Origin: Aquilaria yunnanensis
Lineage: Eukaryota > Streptophyta > Magnoliopsida > Malvales > Thymelaeaceae
Length of the DNA: 64,000 bases
Assembly: GCA_039654915.1 (NCBI GenBank)
Contig: CM077594.1
Coordinates: forward strand, 107,832,893-107,896,892
Reading direction: 5' to 3'
The position numbers were made by a program, and so were the translations under genes. This document shows, one piece after another, positions 21,924 to 33,573 of the stretch (its first letter is position 1; each line of letters opens with the position of its first letter). A model generated the notes under the pieces. The model made no database searches and was not told the DNA's origin. It saw nothing but the letters and a program-made list of their open reading frames with translations.

Positions 21924-23603
21924 ATGGATATTCTCGATTATCTTCCCACGGCTGTTACTGGATCATGGAATGACACGGTAATCGAAACTCAGCCTGAAGC
22001 TATGGAATATTCCGAAACGGCTCAAAAGCTTCACGGAGATGCTCTGACATCCCACTCTCACGTACAGCTTAAGGACCAGGTATCGGTCCGGATAAATCAG
22101 AACGACACCACGGAATTATTGCAAGTCTGGAATAGTTGGAACTCTGCTGATCGGGAAGCTTTTACGGAAAAATATGGTCACATCGCTTGCCTACTAAAGG
22201 TTACCGTTGATGCATCACTTGTCCGGGCTCTAATACAATTTTGGGATCCATTTTATCGATGCTTTTCTTTCGATAAGATGGATCTGGTTCCAACCATTGA
22301 AGAATACAACAGCCTCTTGGGTTGGTCCTTTGACTATCCAATCGAGACTTATCAACATGATAGAAGAACGGAGCCTCATCGAGCCCTAGCAAAATTATTG
22401 GATATGCCAGCTTCCAGTCTTCAAACCAAGTTTGCAACAAAAGGATCTCAAAAATTTATCAGTTGGATCGACTTAAAACAATTAAGTCACGTTCTCCCTC
22501 AGAAAAATCAACGACGCAAGCTTTTCGCCTTGGCGATATATGGCCTGGTAGTCTTCCCAAGAATCGTCAGATTCATTGAAGGAGACATCATTACACTATT
22601 TGAGCAAATCTGCAATGCTCAAATAAATCCGACCTCAGTAATATTATGTGAAACTATCAGGGCATTAAACTTTTGTCGCTAAAGAGGGGGCAAATTCATA
22701 GGATGTTCACATCTCCTCAACATTTGGATCAAAAGCCACCTTCCTTGTGAGAAGCAACATTTTGGAAATCGCTTTTCAAAGGACTTCATCCCAATCGAAG
22801 CCTTTTTGAAAAGTGAAACCATTCATCACGACAGCAAGGAAGCATGGGTTGATTATTTCAAGAACATCACCGAATTCCAAATTGAATGGAGAGCCCCCTG
22901 GTCTACCTCCACCCACGTTGTCTACCGTTGCGGCAATTGCCCGTGGGTTCCTCTCTTAGGTATATGGGGAGGAACAAGTTATGCCCCAGCTCAAGTACGA
23001 AAACAATTTGGGTCCATGCAATTTATACCCATGACGCATAATCTGAGTAAGTTGGAATTTTCACACGAAGATCCAAATTCAAATAAGCTCGCAATGGGGA
23101 AAAGAATTTTCATATTGAAGTCGGGGCCTATTATTTCTCCCACTGCTTATTATGAATGGAGAAATAACCGGAAGGAAGGAATAGTTCTATCTGAAGAGGT
23201 CATCAGAAAATTGGCGAAAAGAGAGTTGGAGAAAGAACTAGAGGAAGAAAAGGAGAAGAACAAGAGGATGATCCTTGACATGCAACAGCTCGGTCACAAA
23301 ACACAACTCCTCGAAGAGAAAGTTGAATACCAAAAACAAGTCATCTCCCAATTGGTTGATGAAACCGATCAAAAAGAGATGAGAGTCAGATACTGGGAAG
23401 ATCAATACAGATTTTCTCAAGATCAATTGCAAACATTTTTGGTAGAAGTCAGAAAAGTTACAGAACAAGCCCAACTAATGGGCGAAGAAGCCAAGGAATT
23501 AGAAGAATTGAGCTGTCCTACTCCATCAGTAAATGTTCAAAGAATGATGGAGTTCATATCTAAGGCCAGAAAGCAGTATTGTACTTTGGGTCGTTTCTTT
23601 TAA
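21924..23603 (+). pseudogene. Ogre-like ORF1 (plant-mobile-domain-like N-part, coiled-coil C-part), one nonsense codon
   Basis: A single frame of about 560 codons is interrupted only by TAA at 22680-22682. The first part (FWDPFYRCFSFDKMDLVPTI, then EEYNSLLGW) resembles the DUF7745/plant-mobile-domain-like ORF found upstream of gag in Ogre and related Tat elements. After the stop the same frame continues into WVDYFKNITEFQIEW and FGSMQFIPMTHNLS. It ends in a long charged coiled coil (about 23200-23520, KRELEKELEEEKEKNKRM). Function is unknown in the family. The in-frame homology on both sides argues for a recent point mutation. Confidence 0.8.
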
Positions 23604-23791
23604 ACAAACCTTTTGCTGAATGTAATTGAGAAATTCTATTATAGTTCTTCTTTCACCAAGTATTTACAATATTCATGCATGCATCTATCACATCAATCAT
23701 ACACACATAGAATCTAATAAAATAAATATTCCTTTAAAAGGGTAAAATTGGACCTCAACACCGATATTCAACTCGACTCCAAACAAGATTA

Positions 23792-26700
23792 ATGGCAGAA
23801 CAAGCCGAAGGACGTCTCATGGAGATGGAGTCCAAGATTGAAAGTATGTCAGAACAGATGAGACAATTGATGGAATTAATCAAAGGAAAAGCAACTCAAG
23901 TCCCCATCAAAGAAGTACAAGATCCCACTTATCCCCCGGGATTCACCTCGCAACGAGTCTCAGTCCAAGAAAACATGTTTCAAGAATCAGGACCGTCTGC
24001 TAGTGTTCACCTGAAACAAGACACTGTACAGGAAGAGAAGAAGACATTACCAAAAGAAGCAGCAGAATCTCAAAAACTCGAAACAATAGAAAAGCGATTG
24101 CGAGCCATTGAAGGAGGCACTATATTCGGATCTCTCTCGGTGGATGACCTCTGCTTAGTGCCAGACGTCGTAATCCCTTCAGATTTTAAGGTGCCAGATT
24201 TCGTGAAATACGATGGAACGAGTGATCCCATCACTCACATCACATTGTTCCTAAAGAGACTACAACCACTCACAAAAGATGAAAAGGTGTGGATCGCACT
24301 TTTTCAGGAAAGTCTCACAAAATCAGCATTACAGTGGTATCTAAGCCAAGGTCCAAGGAACATAAAAACTTGGAATGACCTTGCTCAGGCCTTCATCGGC
24401 AACTATAAACATGTTATGGACTTGGCTCCGGATCGCCAAACTCTCCAAAACATGGAGAAGAAAAAGCCAGAAACTTTCAAGGAATATGCGCAGCGGTGGA
24501 GGGACTTAGCTGCACAGGTTCAGCCACCCATGACAGAAAGAGAAATGGTCACTTTGTTTGTCCAGACACTAAAATACCCATATTATGACAAACTCATTGG
24601 CAATTCGGCAACCAATTTCTCCGACGTAGTAATGTCTGGAGAAAGGATCGAGCATGGTATCAGGACCGGGAAGATTACTGAATCCTTTAGCGATCCTATG
24701 AAAAGAGGAGGACCTTCCAGACGAAAAGATGAAGAAATACAACAAATAGGAAGAGGAAGAGGGATTCCCTTCGTGGGCACTGTGGCCACCGGACCTCGCC
24801 TATCCTATTATGCCAATAAGCCCAATTATTATCCTACCAATAGGCCCAATGATTATCCTCCCAATAGGCCCAATGATTATCTTCCCAATAGACCCAACAA
24901 TTATCCTCCCAACAGACCTAATCAGTTACGGCCACCTGTTCCAACTCCTCCAGTACCTGCACCAAGACCAAGAGAAATCTTCGCACCAATTCCCATGACT
25001 TATACTGAGCTGTATCCAAAACTCATCGAAAGTCAACTTATTCGCCCAATTCCTACAAGGCCATTGGAACCCCCGTATCCAAGGTGGTATGACCCTAACA
25101 TAAATTGCCCATATCATGATGGTACCGTGGGCCACGGACTGGAAAATTGCATAGCATTGAAACGTATAATCCAACAATTAATCGAATCAAAGTGGTTGGA
25201 CTTTTCCGATGAGCCAAACGTTACTCACAATCCGTTGCCGCCTCATCAAGCAAAACCAGTCAATATGATAGAAGAACACTGGCCGACAAAGAAGTCAGTC
25301 AACGATATCATAACCCCTCTTAAGCATGTATATTCATGCCTTGTGAAAGAAGGGATTATCATGGGAAAGCCTTCTTTTGGAAATGGAGAGGTCGAGAATG
25401 AAGAGTGGTGCAACTTCCATGACAGTAAGAGTCATTCTATCCAAGAATGCTCAGAATTTCGTGAAAGACTGTAAAGTCTCATCGACTCCTCCCAACTCAT
25501 CGTTTTTATGTCAGATAAAGATGATCATGTGAATGTGATCATTAAAGAACAAGAATTCAATGCTATGCCAAGACCACTGGTCATACCAATTTCAAAACCT
25601 GCTTTTAAGCCTTTAAAAATTCAAGTCCCAAAACCATTCCCATACAAATCAGACAAAACTGTTCCATGGAGCTATGATTACACTTCTAACATCACATCAA
25701 CCCCGTTAGAAGTTGGGAGCATGACTAGAAGTGGTCGGTGTTATTCTCCGGAGCAAATGAACAAGCTCCAACAAGATAAGAATGTTACGACGAGTGGATC
25801 TCTTGATACAAATACATCTAAAGAGCAAGAGACGCCTCGAGCAGTAACAGATGAGCAAGCTACTGAGTTTCTCAAACTCATAAAGCAAAGTGAATACAGC
25901 ATCGTTGAGCAGTTAAACCGCCTGCCAGCAAAAATTTCCATACTTTCATTACTCCTAAGCTCTGATGCTCATCGAGAAGCTCTTCTCAAAGTCCTGAATA
26001 AGGCTTATGTTGAACAAGATATCTCCGTGAACAATTTTGACCACCTCGTCAATAACATCACGGCACAAAATCTCATCACATTCACTGACGATGAGATACC
26101 AGCAGAAGGAAGGGGTCACTCTAAGGCCCTACATATTTCGGTCAAATACAAAGATCGGATTATGGCTAGAGTTCTTATCGACAATGGGTCAGCTCTAAAT
26201 GTAATGCCACTCGAAACCTTACATAAGATTGGTTTAGACCCATCATACCTCAACAACAGTCATATTGTTATTCGAGCATTTGACGGAACGAAGAGAGATG
26301 TTGTTGGAGAAATAGAGCTACCAATAGGGATTGGTCCCTGTCTTTTCCACATCACATTCCAAGTCATGGATATTTGTCCATCTTATACCTGCCTGCTGGG
26401 AAGACCATGGATCCATATGGCCGGAGCAATTCCTTCTTCATTACACCAGAAAATGAAATTCATTATTGAAGGAAAGATAATCACGGTCTTCGCTGAAGAA
26501 GACATCCTGCTATCAAGACCTGCGGATGCTCAATATGTCGAAGTCAATGAAAATATACCTGATTGCTCTTTCAGGTCTTTTGAGATTGTCAATGCTGCTT
26601 ATGTCAGCGAATATGGAGAAGAACCCATTCCTAGCATCTCTAAAACAAGTCGTATGGTTGCCAAACTCATGATAAAAGGAGGATACTCACCGGGGTTAGG

Positions 26701-27102
26701 ACTGGGACAAGATTTACAAGGAATCACAGAACCATTGAAAATCACCACAAATGAAGGGAAATACGGCCTAGGCTTCATACCGACAAGACATGACAAAATG
26801 AAGGCAATAGCTGAAAAGAGAGAAAAGAGGATTGCACGATTAACAGGACATCCTCTCCAGGAAAGAAATCTGGATGTCCCAGAGATCACCGAAACGTTCG
26901 TGAGTGGTGGTTTGATTTCGAAAAATAACAATGAAGGCGCGCTGACCATCAACATCAACAAGTCTTTTGAAAGTTTTTCTATTCAAGCAATCATCAGCGA
27001 TTCACCTGAAGATGAGGAGCTCATTCAACCTTGTGGCCCACGGGATGTGCTGAACAATTGGGAGGCGATAGAACTGCCTGTTATAATCGAAAGCTTTCCA
27101 AA
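23792..27102 (+). pseudogene. Ogre-like gag-protease frame with G-patch, one nonsense codon; 3' end is an intron donor
   Basis: It starts at ATG 23792 with a short coiled coil (residues 1-35). The retrotransposon gag domain follows (about residues 130-270, VPDFVKYDGTSDPITHITLF), then an Asn/Arg/Pro repeat (about 24815-24930) and a degenerate zinc-knuckle-like CPYHDGTVGHGLENC. A TAA at 25472-25474 interrupts the frame, which continues (same phase) into the protease with active-site VLIDNGSALNVMP (DNGS replaces the usual DTGS) and a G-patch (GGYSPGLGLGQDLQGI). The frame ends at 27102, where GTAATCC looks like a splice donor; unspliced it would stop two bases later. Confidence 0.88.
24815..24930 (+). 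repeat. 24-bp tandem repeats in gag coding an Asn-Arg-Pro-Asn-(Asp/Asn)-Tyr motif
   Basis: Units of the type CCCAATGATTATCCTCCCAA repeat about five times and encode variants of RPNDYPPN. They sit between the capsid-like region and the zinc-knuckle-like motif. Confidence 0.85.
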
Positions 27103-27283
27103 GTAATCCAATAGTAAAAACCTCCTAAAGAAAGGTTCAATCAATAGGGTGTAGTCTTTGTTTAAGTGAACCTTTTAGTTATTGCTTTTTATTCCAATAA
27201 AGTTGTGATTTATGCACACTATAAATAAAGTACCAGTTTGTATCCATCTCATTCTTGCCATTTTTTTCCTCTGAATAATGCAG
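27103..27283 (+). other. Predicted 181-bp spliced intron between protease and RT
   Basis: Donor AAA|GTAATCC at 27103, acceptor AATGCAG at 27283 preceded by a T-rich tract. Joining 27102 to 27284 completes a Lys codon and keeps the frame into PETLFDDNKRMNFDNP and then pol. Ogre elements are known to carry an intron at this place, so sequence and family knowledge agree. Confidence 0.75.
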
Positions 27284-30200
27284 ACCTGAAACTCTCTTTG
27301 ATGACAATAAAAGAATGAACTTTGATAATCCTGTAAATACTACCGACTCGGATGACGAAGATCTTTAAATATCTCCTGAGCTATTAAAAATGATCGAGCG
27401 AGATGAAAAAGAAAGAGCAACAAGTCAAGAACCAACTGAGGCATTTAACTTGGGAGACAGTCAGAATGTAAAAGAAGTCAAGATTGGCACTCTATTGCCT
27501 CCTGAAGAAAAAGAAGAATTAGTCCACTTATTGAAAGAATATATGGATGTGTTTGCTTGGTCATACCAAGATATGCCTGGCTTAAGCTCAGACATAGTAC
27601 TACACAAAATACCCTTGAAACCTGGGGCGAAGCCTGTCAGACAAAAGTTACGAAGATTAAAGCCGGATCTAATCTTAAGAGTGAAAGATGAGATTCGAAA
27701 GCTGTGGGATGCAGGATTCCTTGGGGTTGCTGAATATACAGAATGGGTGGTTAACATTGTTCCAGTCGAAAAGAAAGAAAGCGGGAAACTAAGAGTTTGT
27801 CAGGACTACCGGCCATTGAACGAAGCCAATCCTAAAGATAACTTCCCACTTCCTCACATTGATACGCTGGTGGATAATACCGCAGGAAACTCCTATTTTT
27901 CCTTCATGGATGGCTTCTCTGGATACAATCAAATCAAACTTGATCCAGATGATATGATAAAAACTGCCTTTATAACCCTTTGGGGTACCTTCTACTACAA
28001 GGTGATGCCTTTTGGGTTAAAGAATGCTGGTGCTACATATCAAAGAGCCATGGTTGCATTATTCCATGACATGATGCATAAAGAAATTGAAGTATATGTA
28101 GACGACATGATCGCCAAAACTTTCACTGCTAAGGGGCATCTAAAAGTGCTAAGAAAACTATTCGATAGACTTCGCAAATATCAACTGAAGTTGAATCCTG
28201 CCAAATGTATTTTTGGAGCCTCTTCAGGAAAGTTATTGGGTTTCATGGTCAGCAAGGATGGGATTCGAGTTGACCCGAGTAAAGTCAAAGCAATACAAGA
28301 AATGCAACCCCCGAAGACTCCAAAACAAGTAAGAAGTTTTCTGGGCAGAATCAACTTCATAGCAAGGTTCATTTCACAATTGACATCCAAGTGTGAACCT
28401 CTTTTCAAATCACTAAAGAAGAACAATCCGATCGAGTGGAATAACGAATGCCAAGAAGCATTCGAGAAAATCAAGCAATATCTATCAAATCCATCAGTCT
28501 TGGTACCACCCCGATCTGGAGAATCGTTGATTCTATATTTATCCATACAGGATTCTTCATTAGGATCCGTATTGGGTCAACGTGATGAGACAGACAAGAA
28601 AGAGCATGCAATTTACTATTTGAGCAAGAAGCTTACCACATATGAAGCGAAATACTCAATAGTAGAAAAGTCCTGTTGTGCCCTTGCATGGGTAGCACAC
28701 CGACTACGACACTACATGCTCAACAACACCACATTGCTAATCTCCAAGACTGATCCCATTAAGTACATTTTTGAGAAACCAGCTTTATCAGGCAGGATCG
28801 CAAAATGGCAAATGCTGTTGTCTGAATACGACATACAGTATGTCACCCAAAAGGCTGTAAAAGGGAGTGTGATTGCTGAATATCTGGCTGATAGAGCATT
28901 GGATGATTATGAGCCAATGAAAATGGAGTTTCCTGATGGAGATATAATGACGATAGAACAGGAAGTCTCTAAAGATGATGAAACATGGAAAATGGCATTC
29001 GATGGAGCATCTAATGCTTTGGGACAAGGGATTGGAGCCATACTCATCTCTCAAAGTGGAGAGCAATTCCCTCTCACAGCAAAAATTACATTTCCTTGTA
29101 CCAACAATATAGTAGAGTATGAGGCATGTGCTATGGGACTCCAAATGGCACTGGAATTGAAAGTGCGAGATCTCCGAGTTTATGGGGATTCCGCATTAGT
29201 CATATATCAAATCAACGGAGAATGGGAGACACGGGATTCAAAATTGATCCCTTACCAAAAGCTCATACTAGACTTGGCTCAAAAATTCAACAGTATAAGC
29301 TTCCATCATCTTCCAAGGGAAGATAATCAAATACCGGATACTTTAGCTACTTTGGCTGCTATGTACAAGATCAGTGACCCCGAGCATACTTCTGTGTTCG
29401 AGATGAGAATAATAGATTCTCCAGCTTATTGCATGAGCATCGAAGAAGAATTGGATGAAAAGCCTTGGTATCACGATATCAAGAAATACCTCCAAGAAAG
29501 AGTATATCCACCAGAAGCATCAGAAAATGACAAGAAATTTCTACGAAGATTGTCAATAGGTTTTCTTTTAAACCTAGACATACTTTACAAGAAAACCCCA
29601 GACTCGATGCTACTTCGCTGTGTAGATACTCATGAAGCACGAAAGATCATGGAAGAAGTTCATTCTGGAATATGTGGAGCACACACTAGTGGTCATACCA
29701 TGGCAAGACAAATAATGAGGGCTGGTTATTATTGGCTCACATTGGAAAGTGATTGCGTCAATCACGTAAGAAAATGTCACAAATGCCAAATATATGCCAA
29801 CAAGATCCAAGCTCCACCTGCTCCTCTTAATGTAACAGCAATACCTTGGCCTTTTGCCATGTGGGGAATCGATGTCATTGGAGCGATTACCCCTAAAGCT
29901 TCCAATGGTCACAAATTCATCCTAGTTGCAATTGACTACTTTACTAAATGGGTAGAAGCTGTGTCTTATGCAAGCGTAACTCAAAAGGTGGTATGCCGGT
30001 TCATTAAGAAAGAAATCATTTGTCACTATGGACCGCCAGAGTGTATCATCTCAGACAATGCCACGAACCTGAATAATGCAATGATGCAGACTTTGTGCCG
30101 GCAATTCAAAATCAAGCATCTCAATTCAGCACCTTATCGACCGATGATGAATGGTGCAGTAGAAGCGGCCAATAAAAATATCAAGAGAATTGTTGAAAAG

Positions 30201-30713
30201 ATGATCGTCACTTACAAGGACTGGCATGAGATGTTACCTTTTGCACTACATGCTTATAGAACTTCTACCCGTACTTCTACTGGAGCAACACCTTTTTCTC
30301 TGGTATACGGTATGGAGGCTGTATTGCCCATCGAAGTTGAAATTACTTCATTAAGGGTACTAATGGATACTCAATTAAGAGAAGCAGAATGGGTCAAAGC
30401 TAGATACGAGCAATTAAAACTAATTGATGAAAGAAGAATGATAGCCCTCTGCCATGGGCAACTTTATCAAAGAAGGATGATTCGTGCTTACAACAAAAAG
30501 GTTCGCCCACGACAATTTCACGAAGGTGACATAGTGCTCAAGAAAATTTTACCCATGCAACATGATTCAAGAGGAAAATGGACACCAAATTATGACGGGC
30601 CATATGTCGTGAAGAAAGCATTTTCAGGAGGGGCACTAATTCTGACAGAAATGGATGGACGAGAATTACCGAAGCCAGTAAATTCGGATGCAGTAAAGAA
30701 ATACTTTGCATAA
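27284..30713 (+). pseudogene. Ogre-like pol: RT, RNase H, archaeal-type RNase H, integrase; one nonsense codon near its start
   Basis: The post-intron frame starts at 27284 and has TAA at 27366-27368; from ATG 27390 it is open for 1,107 codons. Residues are counted from 27390. RT has YVDDMIAKT at about 234-242. The first RNase H follows (KKLTTYEAKYSIVEKSCCAL). A second RNase H starts near 532 (MAFDGASNALGQGIGAILIS), the Tat-lineage hallmark. The integrase has an HHCC finger (…CHKCQIYA) and a DDE triad at D828, D889 and E925, spacing D-35-E. The C-terminus (FHEGDIVLKKI) matches the usual integrase tail. All catalytic residues I checked are present. Confidence 0.92.
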
Positions 30714-32013
30714 TGAAGAAATTTTCGAACAGAAGGGGAGAAGTGGATACAGGGTTACCAAAGTTTATTTGATCAAAGTTGTCAAAGAGAGCTTTCTTCC
30801 CTTACACTTTCATTATCTATCTGTACCCAAGATTTTTATATTCTCTTACACATAAATAAAAAGCCAATTCTCTTTAACTTACCTTAGATTCTCACGTTCA
30901 AAATGCTAAAGTCGCTTCTATCCAGTTCTTTTCCTTCAAATCTCACATTCCTACTAGCCTTAAGTGTGCAATAAATTGTGACTTTTGAAGGAAGAATAGT
31001 AATAATTAAAACTTAGAAAAAAACAAAGACCGTAGATTACTTTGATAAGCTTTATGAATTAAAACAGGTAAGATTGAGGTCCTGCTTTGCGAGCGGCATA
31101 GAACATAGGCTAACAAAGAAGAAGGAGTAACAAATCTTTGGGAGATAGCCTTGGTGGTAGCCTGAATGATCGTTTCAGAAGTCTTAACATGTCTATGTCA
31201 GCAAGAAAGAATCATGCTCACGAATATTTCAACAGGGACAATTATCCAGAGAAGCATAAAATATGAGGCGGGCATTAAAGAAAATTGAGGTCAAAATTCA
31301 AAAATAAGGCAAGGAAATGGGATTTTTGAACAGAGTTGGGCTTTTGAGACAATGGACAACAGCTGGAAAGCATAAAGAGATTCAATAATAGTCAGAGAAG
31401 GAAATCACAAAGAAGATCCAGTAAAGTAAAGCAAAGACATGAAGAGCTAGATCCATAAAAAAAAAAAAAAAAACCATCAGTTACACATGCCTTGCATTCA
31501 TGCATTTCACATCATGCATGCATGGCTTTTACATAACAGAGATCAAATGGAAAGTATGTCCGCAGCATGATTGCAGCAGTATAAGCTGAGATCTTAATGA
31601 CATCAGCTCTTACCAATTGGACGCATAGCTAATACGCTGGACCCAGCCCCATCAGGAATCCAAGGATAAAGTATACAATATCGTCAAAAGCCTGGCAATT
31701 GAGGCTACACCTAAAAGAACAGAATTGATGCCAGCTTAGCAGCATCCAAGATGAGTGATAGCTATCGTCAAAGATAAGGCAGACATCAAGAAATATTGTC
31801 GTTGAAAATTCGTCAAAAGCGGACAATGGATTCAATAATCAAGGATTGAATCGACGTCAGCTGGATGGAATATCTATCACATCAAAATAAAGTAGGATCC
31901 ACTGTTCCGGTTAAGCGGCGGATACGGTACTCCGTGACTCTCAAGTCGGTTCTCTCAGTTGCCCATAATAACTGATCCTTTCCTCCCTCATTTCTTTTAC
32001 TTTCTCCTAGAAA
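30714..32013 (+). other. Non-coding spacer between pol and the small-gene cluster in the Ogre-like element
   Basis: No supported frame. It contains an A18 run (about 31458-31475) and CATGCATGCATG-like palindromes near 31510. I see no TATA box just ahead of the first small gene. Confidence 0.5.
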
Positions 32014-32562
32014 ATGGATCCTACTTTTTCTGCCTTGCGAAAATATTTTCCTTCTCTCCCAATGAACATCCTCAAAAAGATCTAACAAGTTCGCTGTGAA
32101 CGATTAAGAGCTCTGATGCATAAAGGAATCCCTGAAGATGTGCGGTGGTTAATTGAAGCTAAGGTTCGTCTGGCAGGTGAAATCCCAGAGGCATTTGTGT
32201 CTCACATGCCTGGTGTAGGCAAAAGCTCTTATGCCAAAAAGCGAAGAGCGAGGAGACTAGGCGTCTGTCATAAATGCGGACGCTGGACCTGTAATACTAA
32301 ATGTCGTTCTTTAGGGATGATCTCTGATAATCGAGAAGATAAAATACGATTCATTAAGAATGACCTGAGTAAGGACTCATTGGATGATATCCAATTGACT
32401 CTTGAGACGCATTCTTGTGGATCCGTGCAACGTGAACTTCTCGATTTATGGAGCATTTTTCATGAAGAACAAGAACGATACAGTCCCGGGAATCTGACGT
32501 TAAACGACCCTATTTGCCAGCTTGTAAGAAAACTGGATGGGAAGCAAATCCTCGACTCATAG
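32014..32562 (+). pseudogene. Small basic zinc-finger-like protein, tandem copy 1 (one nonsense codon)
   Basis: A 549-base frame (183 codons including TAG) starts at ATG 32014, the position equivalent to the two paralogues. TAA at 32083-32085 stops it at codon 24, where both paralogues have a sense codon. The core SSYAKKRRARRLGVCHKCGR, then WTCNTKCRSLG, is a basic run directly followed by a C-x2-C-x4-C-x3-C cluster; downstream is KIRFIKNDL. This resembles nucleic-acid-binding proteins of plant Betaflexiviridae (carla-/vitivirus type), several of which suppress RNA silencing. Initiation at a later Met (32116) could give a shorter protein that keeps the core. Confidence 0.7.
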
Positions 32563-32721
32563 AAGCCGTTAATCCCGTTACTGGACATAAAACCAGTGGA
32601 AGATGTGAGCCACAGTCACAATCACTGTACATACAATTTATCATATTTAAAATTTTCCATTTTTCTTTTAATAATGTATTTACTCCCGTAAGTGTAATCG
32701 ACACGTTATCCATTTCATCGC

Positions 32722-32728
32722 TATAAAT
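32722..32728 (+). promoter_or_regulatory. TATA box before small-gene copy 2
   Basis: TATAAAT in the context TTTCATCGCTATAAATG, 81 bases before the ATG of copy 2. The same TTTCATC(G/A)CTATAAAT string precedes copy 3. Confidence 0.6.
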
Positions 32729-32808
32729 GCATGTTCTTCCAGTCGGTTATCTAAGTTTCCTTCAATAACTAATTCCTTTCCATCATCTCTCAAATTCTTC
32801 TCTCATCA

Positions 32809-33357
32809 ATGGATTCTACTCTTTCTACCCTGCGAAAATACTTTCCTTCTCTTCCAATAAAAGTCCTTAAAAAGATCTACCTTGCTAGATGTGAAAGAAT
32901 CAGAGTTTTTACACGCAAAGGCATACCCGATAATGTGCAGTGGATAATTGAAGCTAAGGTCCGTTTGGCGGGTGAAGTTCCAGATACATTTATGCCCCGC
33001 ATGCCCGGTTTAGGTAAAAGCCGTTATGCCAAAAGGCGAAGAGCAAAGAGACTAGGCGTGTGTTATAAATGTGGGCGATGGAATTGTAATACTAAATGTC
33101 GCTCTTTAGGATACATCTCCATAAATCGTGAAGATAAAAGAAAATTCATTAAGAATGGCCTGCGTAAGGAATCTCTGGAAGATATCCGAGAGACTCTTGA
33201 AACGCATTCTTGTGGAAAAGTGTAAGGTCAAATTGTCAAATTGTGGAGGACTTACCATAAAGAACGAGACCGTTACAGTCTTGGGAATGTGACTGTAAAC
33301 GACCCTGTCTGCCAGCTTGTAAGAAAACTGGATGGGAAGCAAGTCCTCGACTCATAG
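32809..33357 (+). pseudogene. Small basic zinc-finger-like protein, tandem copy 2 (one nonsense codon)
   Basis: 549 bases again, ATG 32809 to TAG 33355-33357, with an in-frame TAA at 33223-33225 that removes the last 45 residues or so; paralogues have a sense codon there. The N-terminus (STLRKYFPSLPIKVLKKIYL) and the core (RYAKRRRAKRLGVCYKCGR, NCNTKCRSLG, RKFIKNGLRKESLEDIRETL) are intact, so the truncated protein would keep the basic and Cys regions. It sits 795 bases after copy 1, with its own TATA box. Confidence 0.75.
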
Positions 33358-33507
33358 AAGGCATTGAAGCCATTACTAGATATAAATCAGTGGAAGATGA
33401 GAGCCACAGTCATGATTGCTGTACATATAAGCTGTCATTTGTCTTTTCTTTTGACAATAATGTACTTGCTTCTGTAAGTGTAATTAACGCATTATCCCTT
33501 TCATCAC

Positions 33508-33514
33508 TATAAAT
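33508..33514 (+). promoter_or_regulatory. TATA box before small-gene copy 3
   Basis: TATAAAT in TTTCATCACTATAAATATG, about 60 bases before the ATG at 33574. Confidence 0.6.
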
Positions 33515-33573
33515 ATGTGTTAGTTATTTTCGTTTCCTACAATCACTAATTTCTTTCTTTGCCTCCTTCATCA

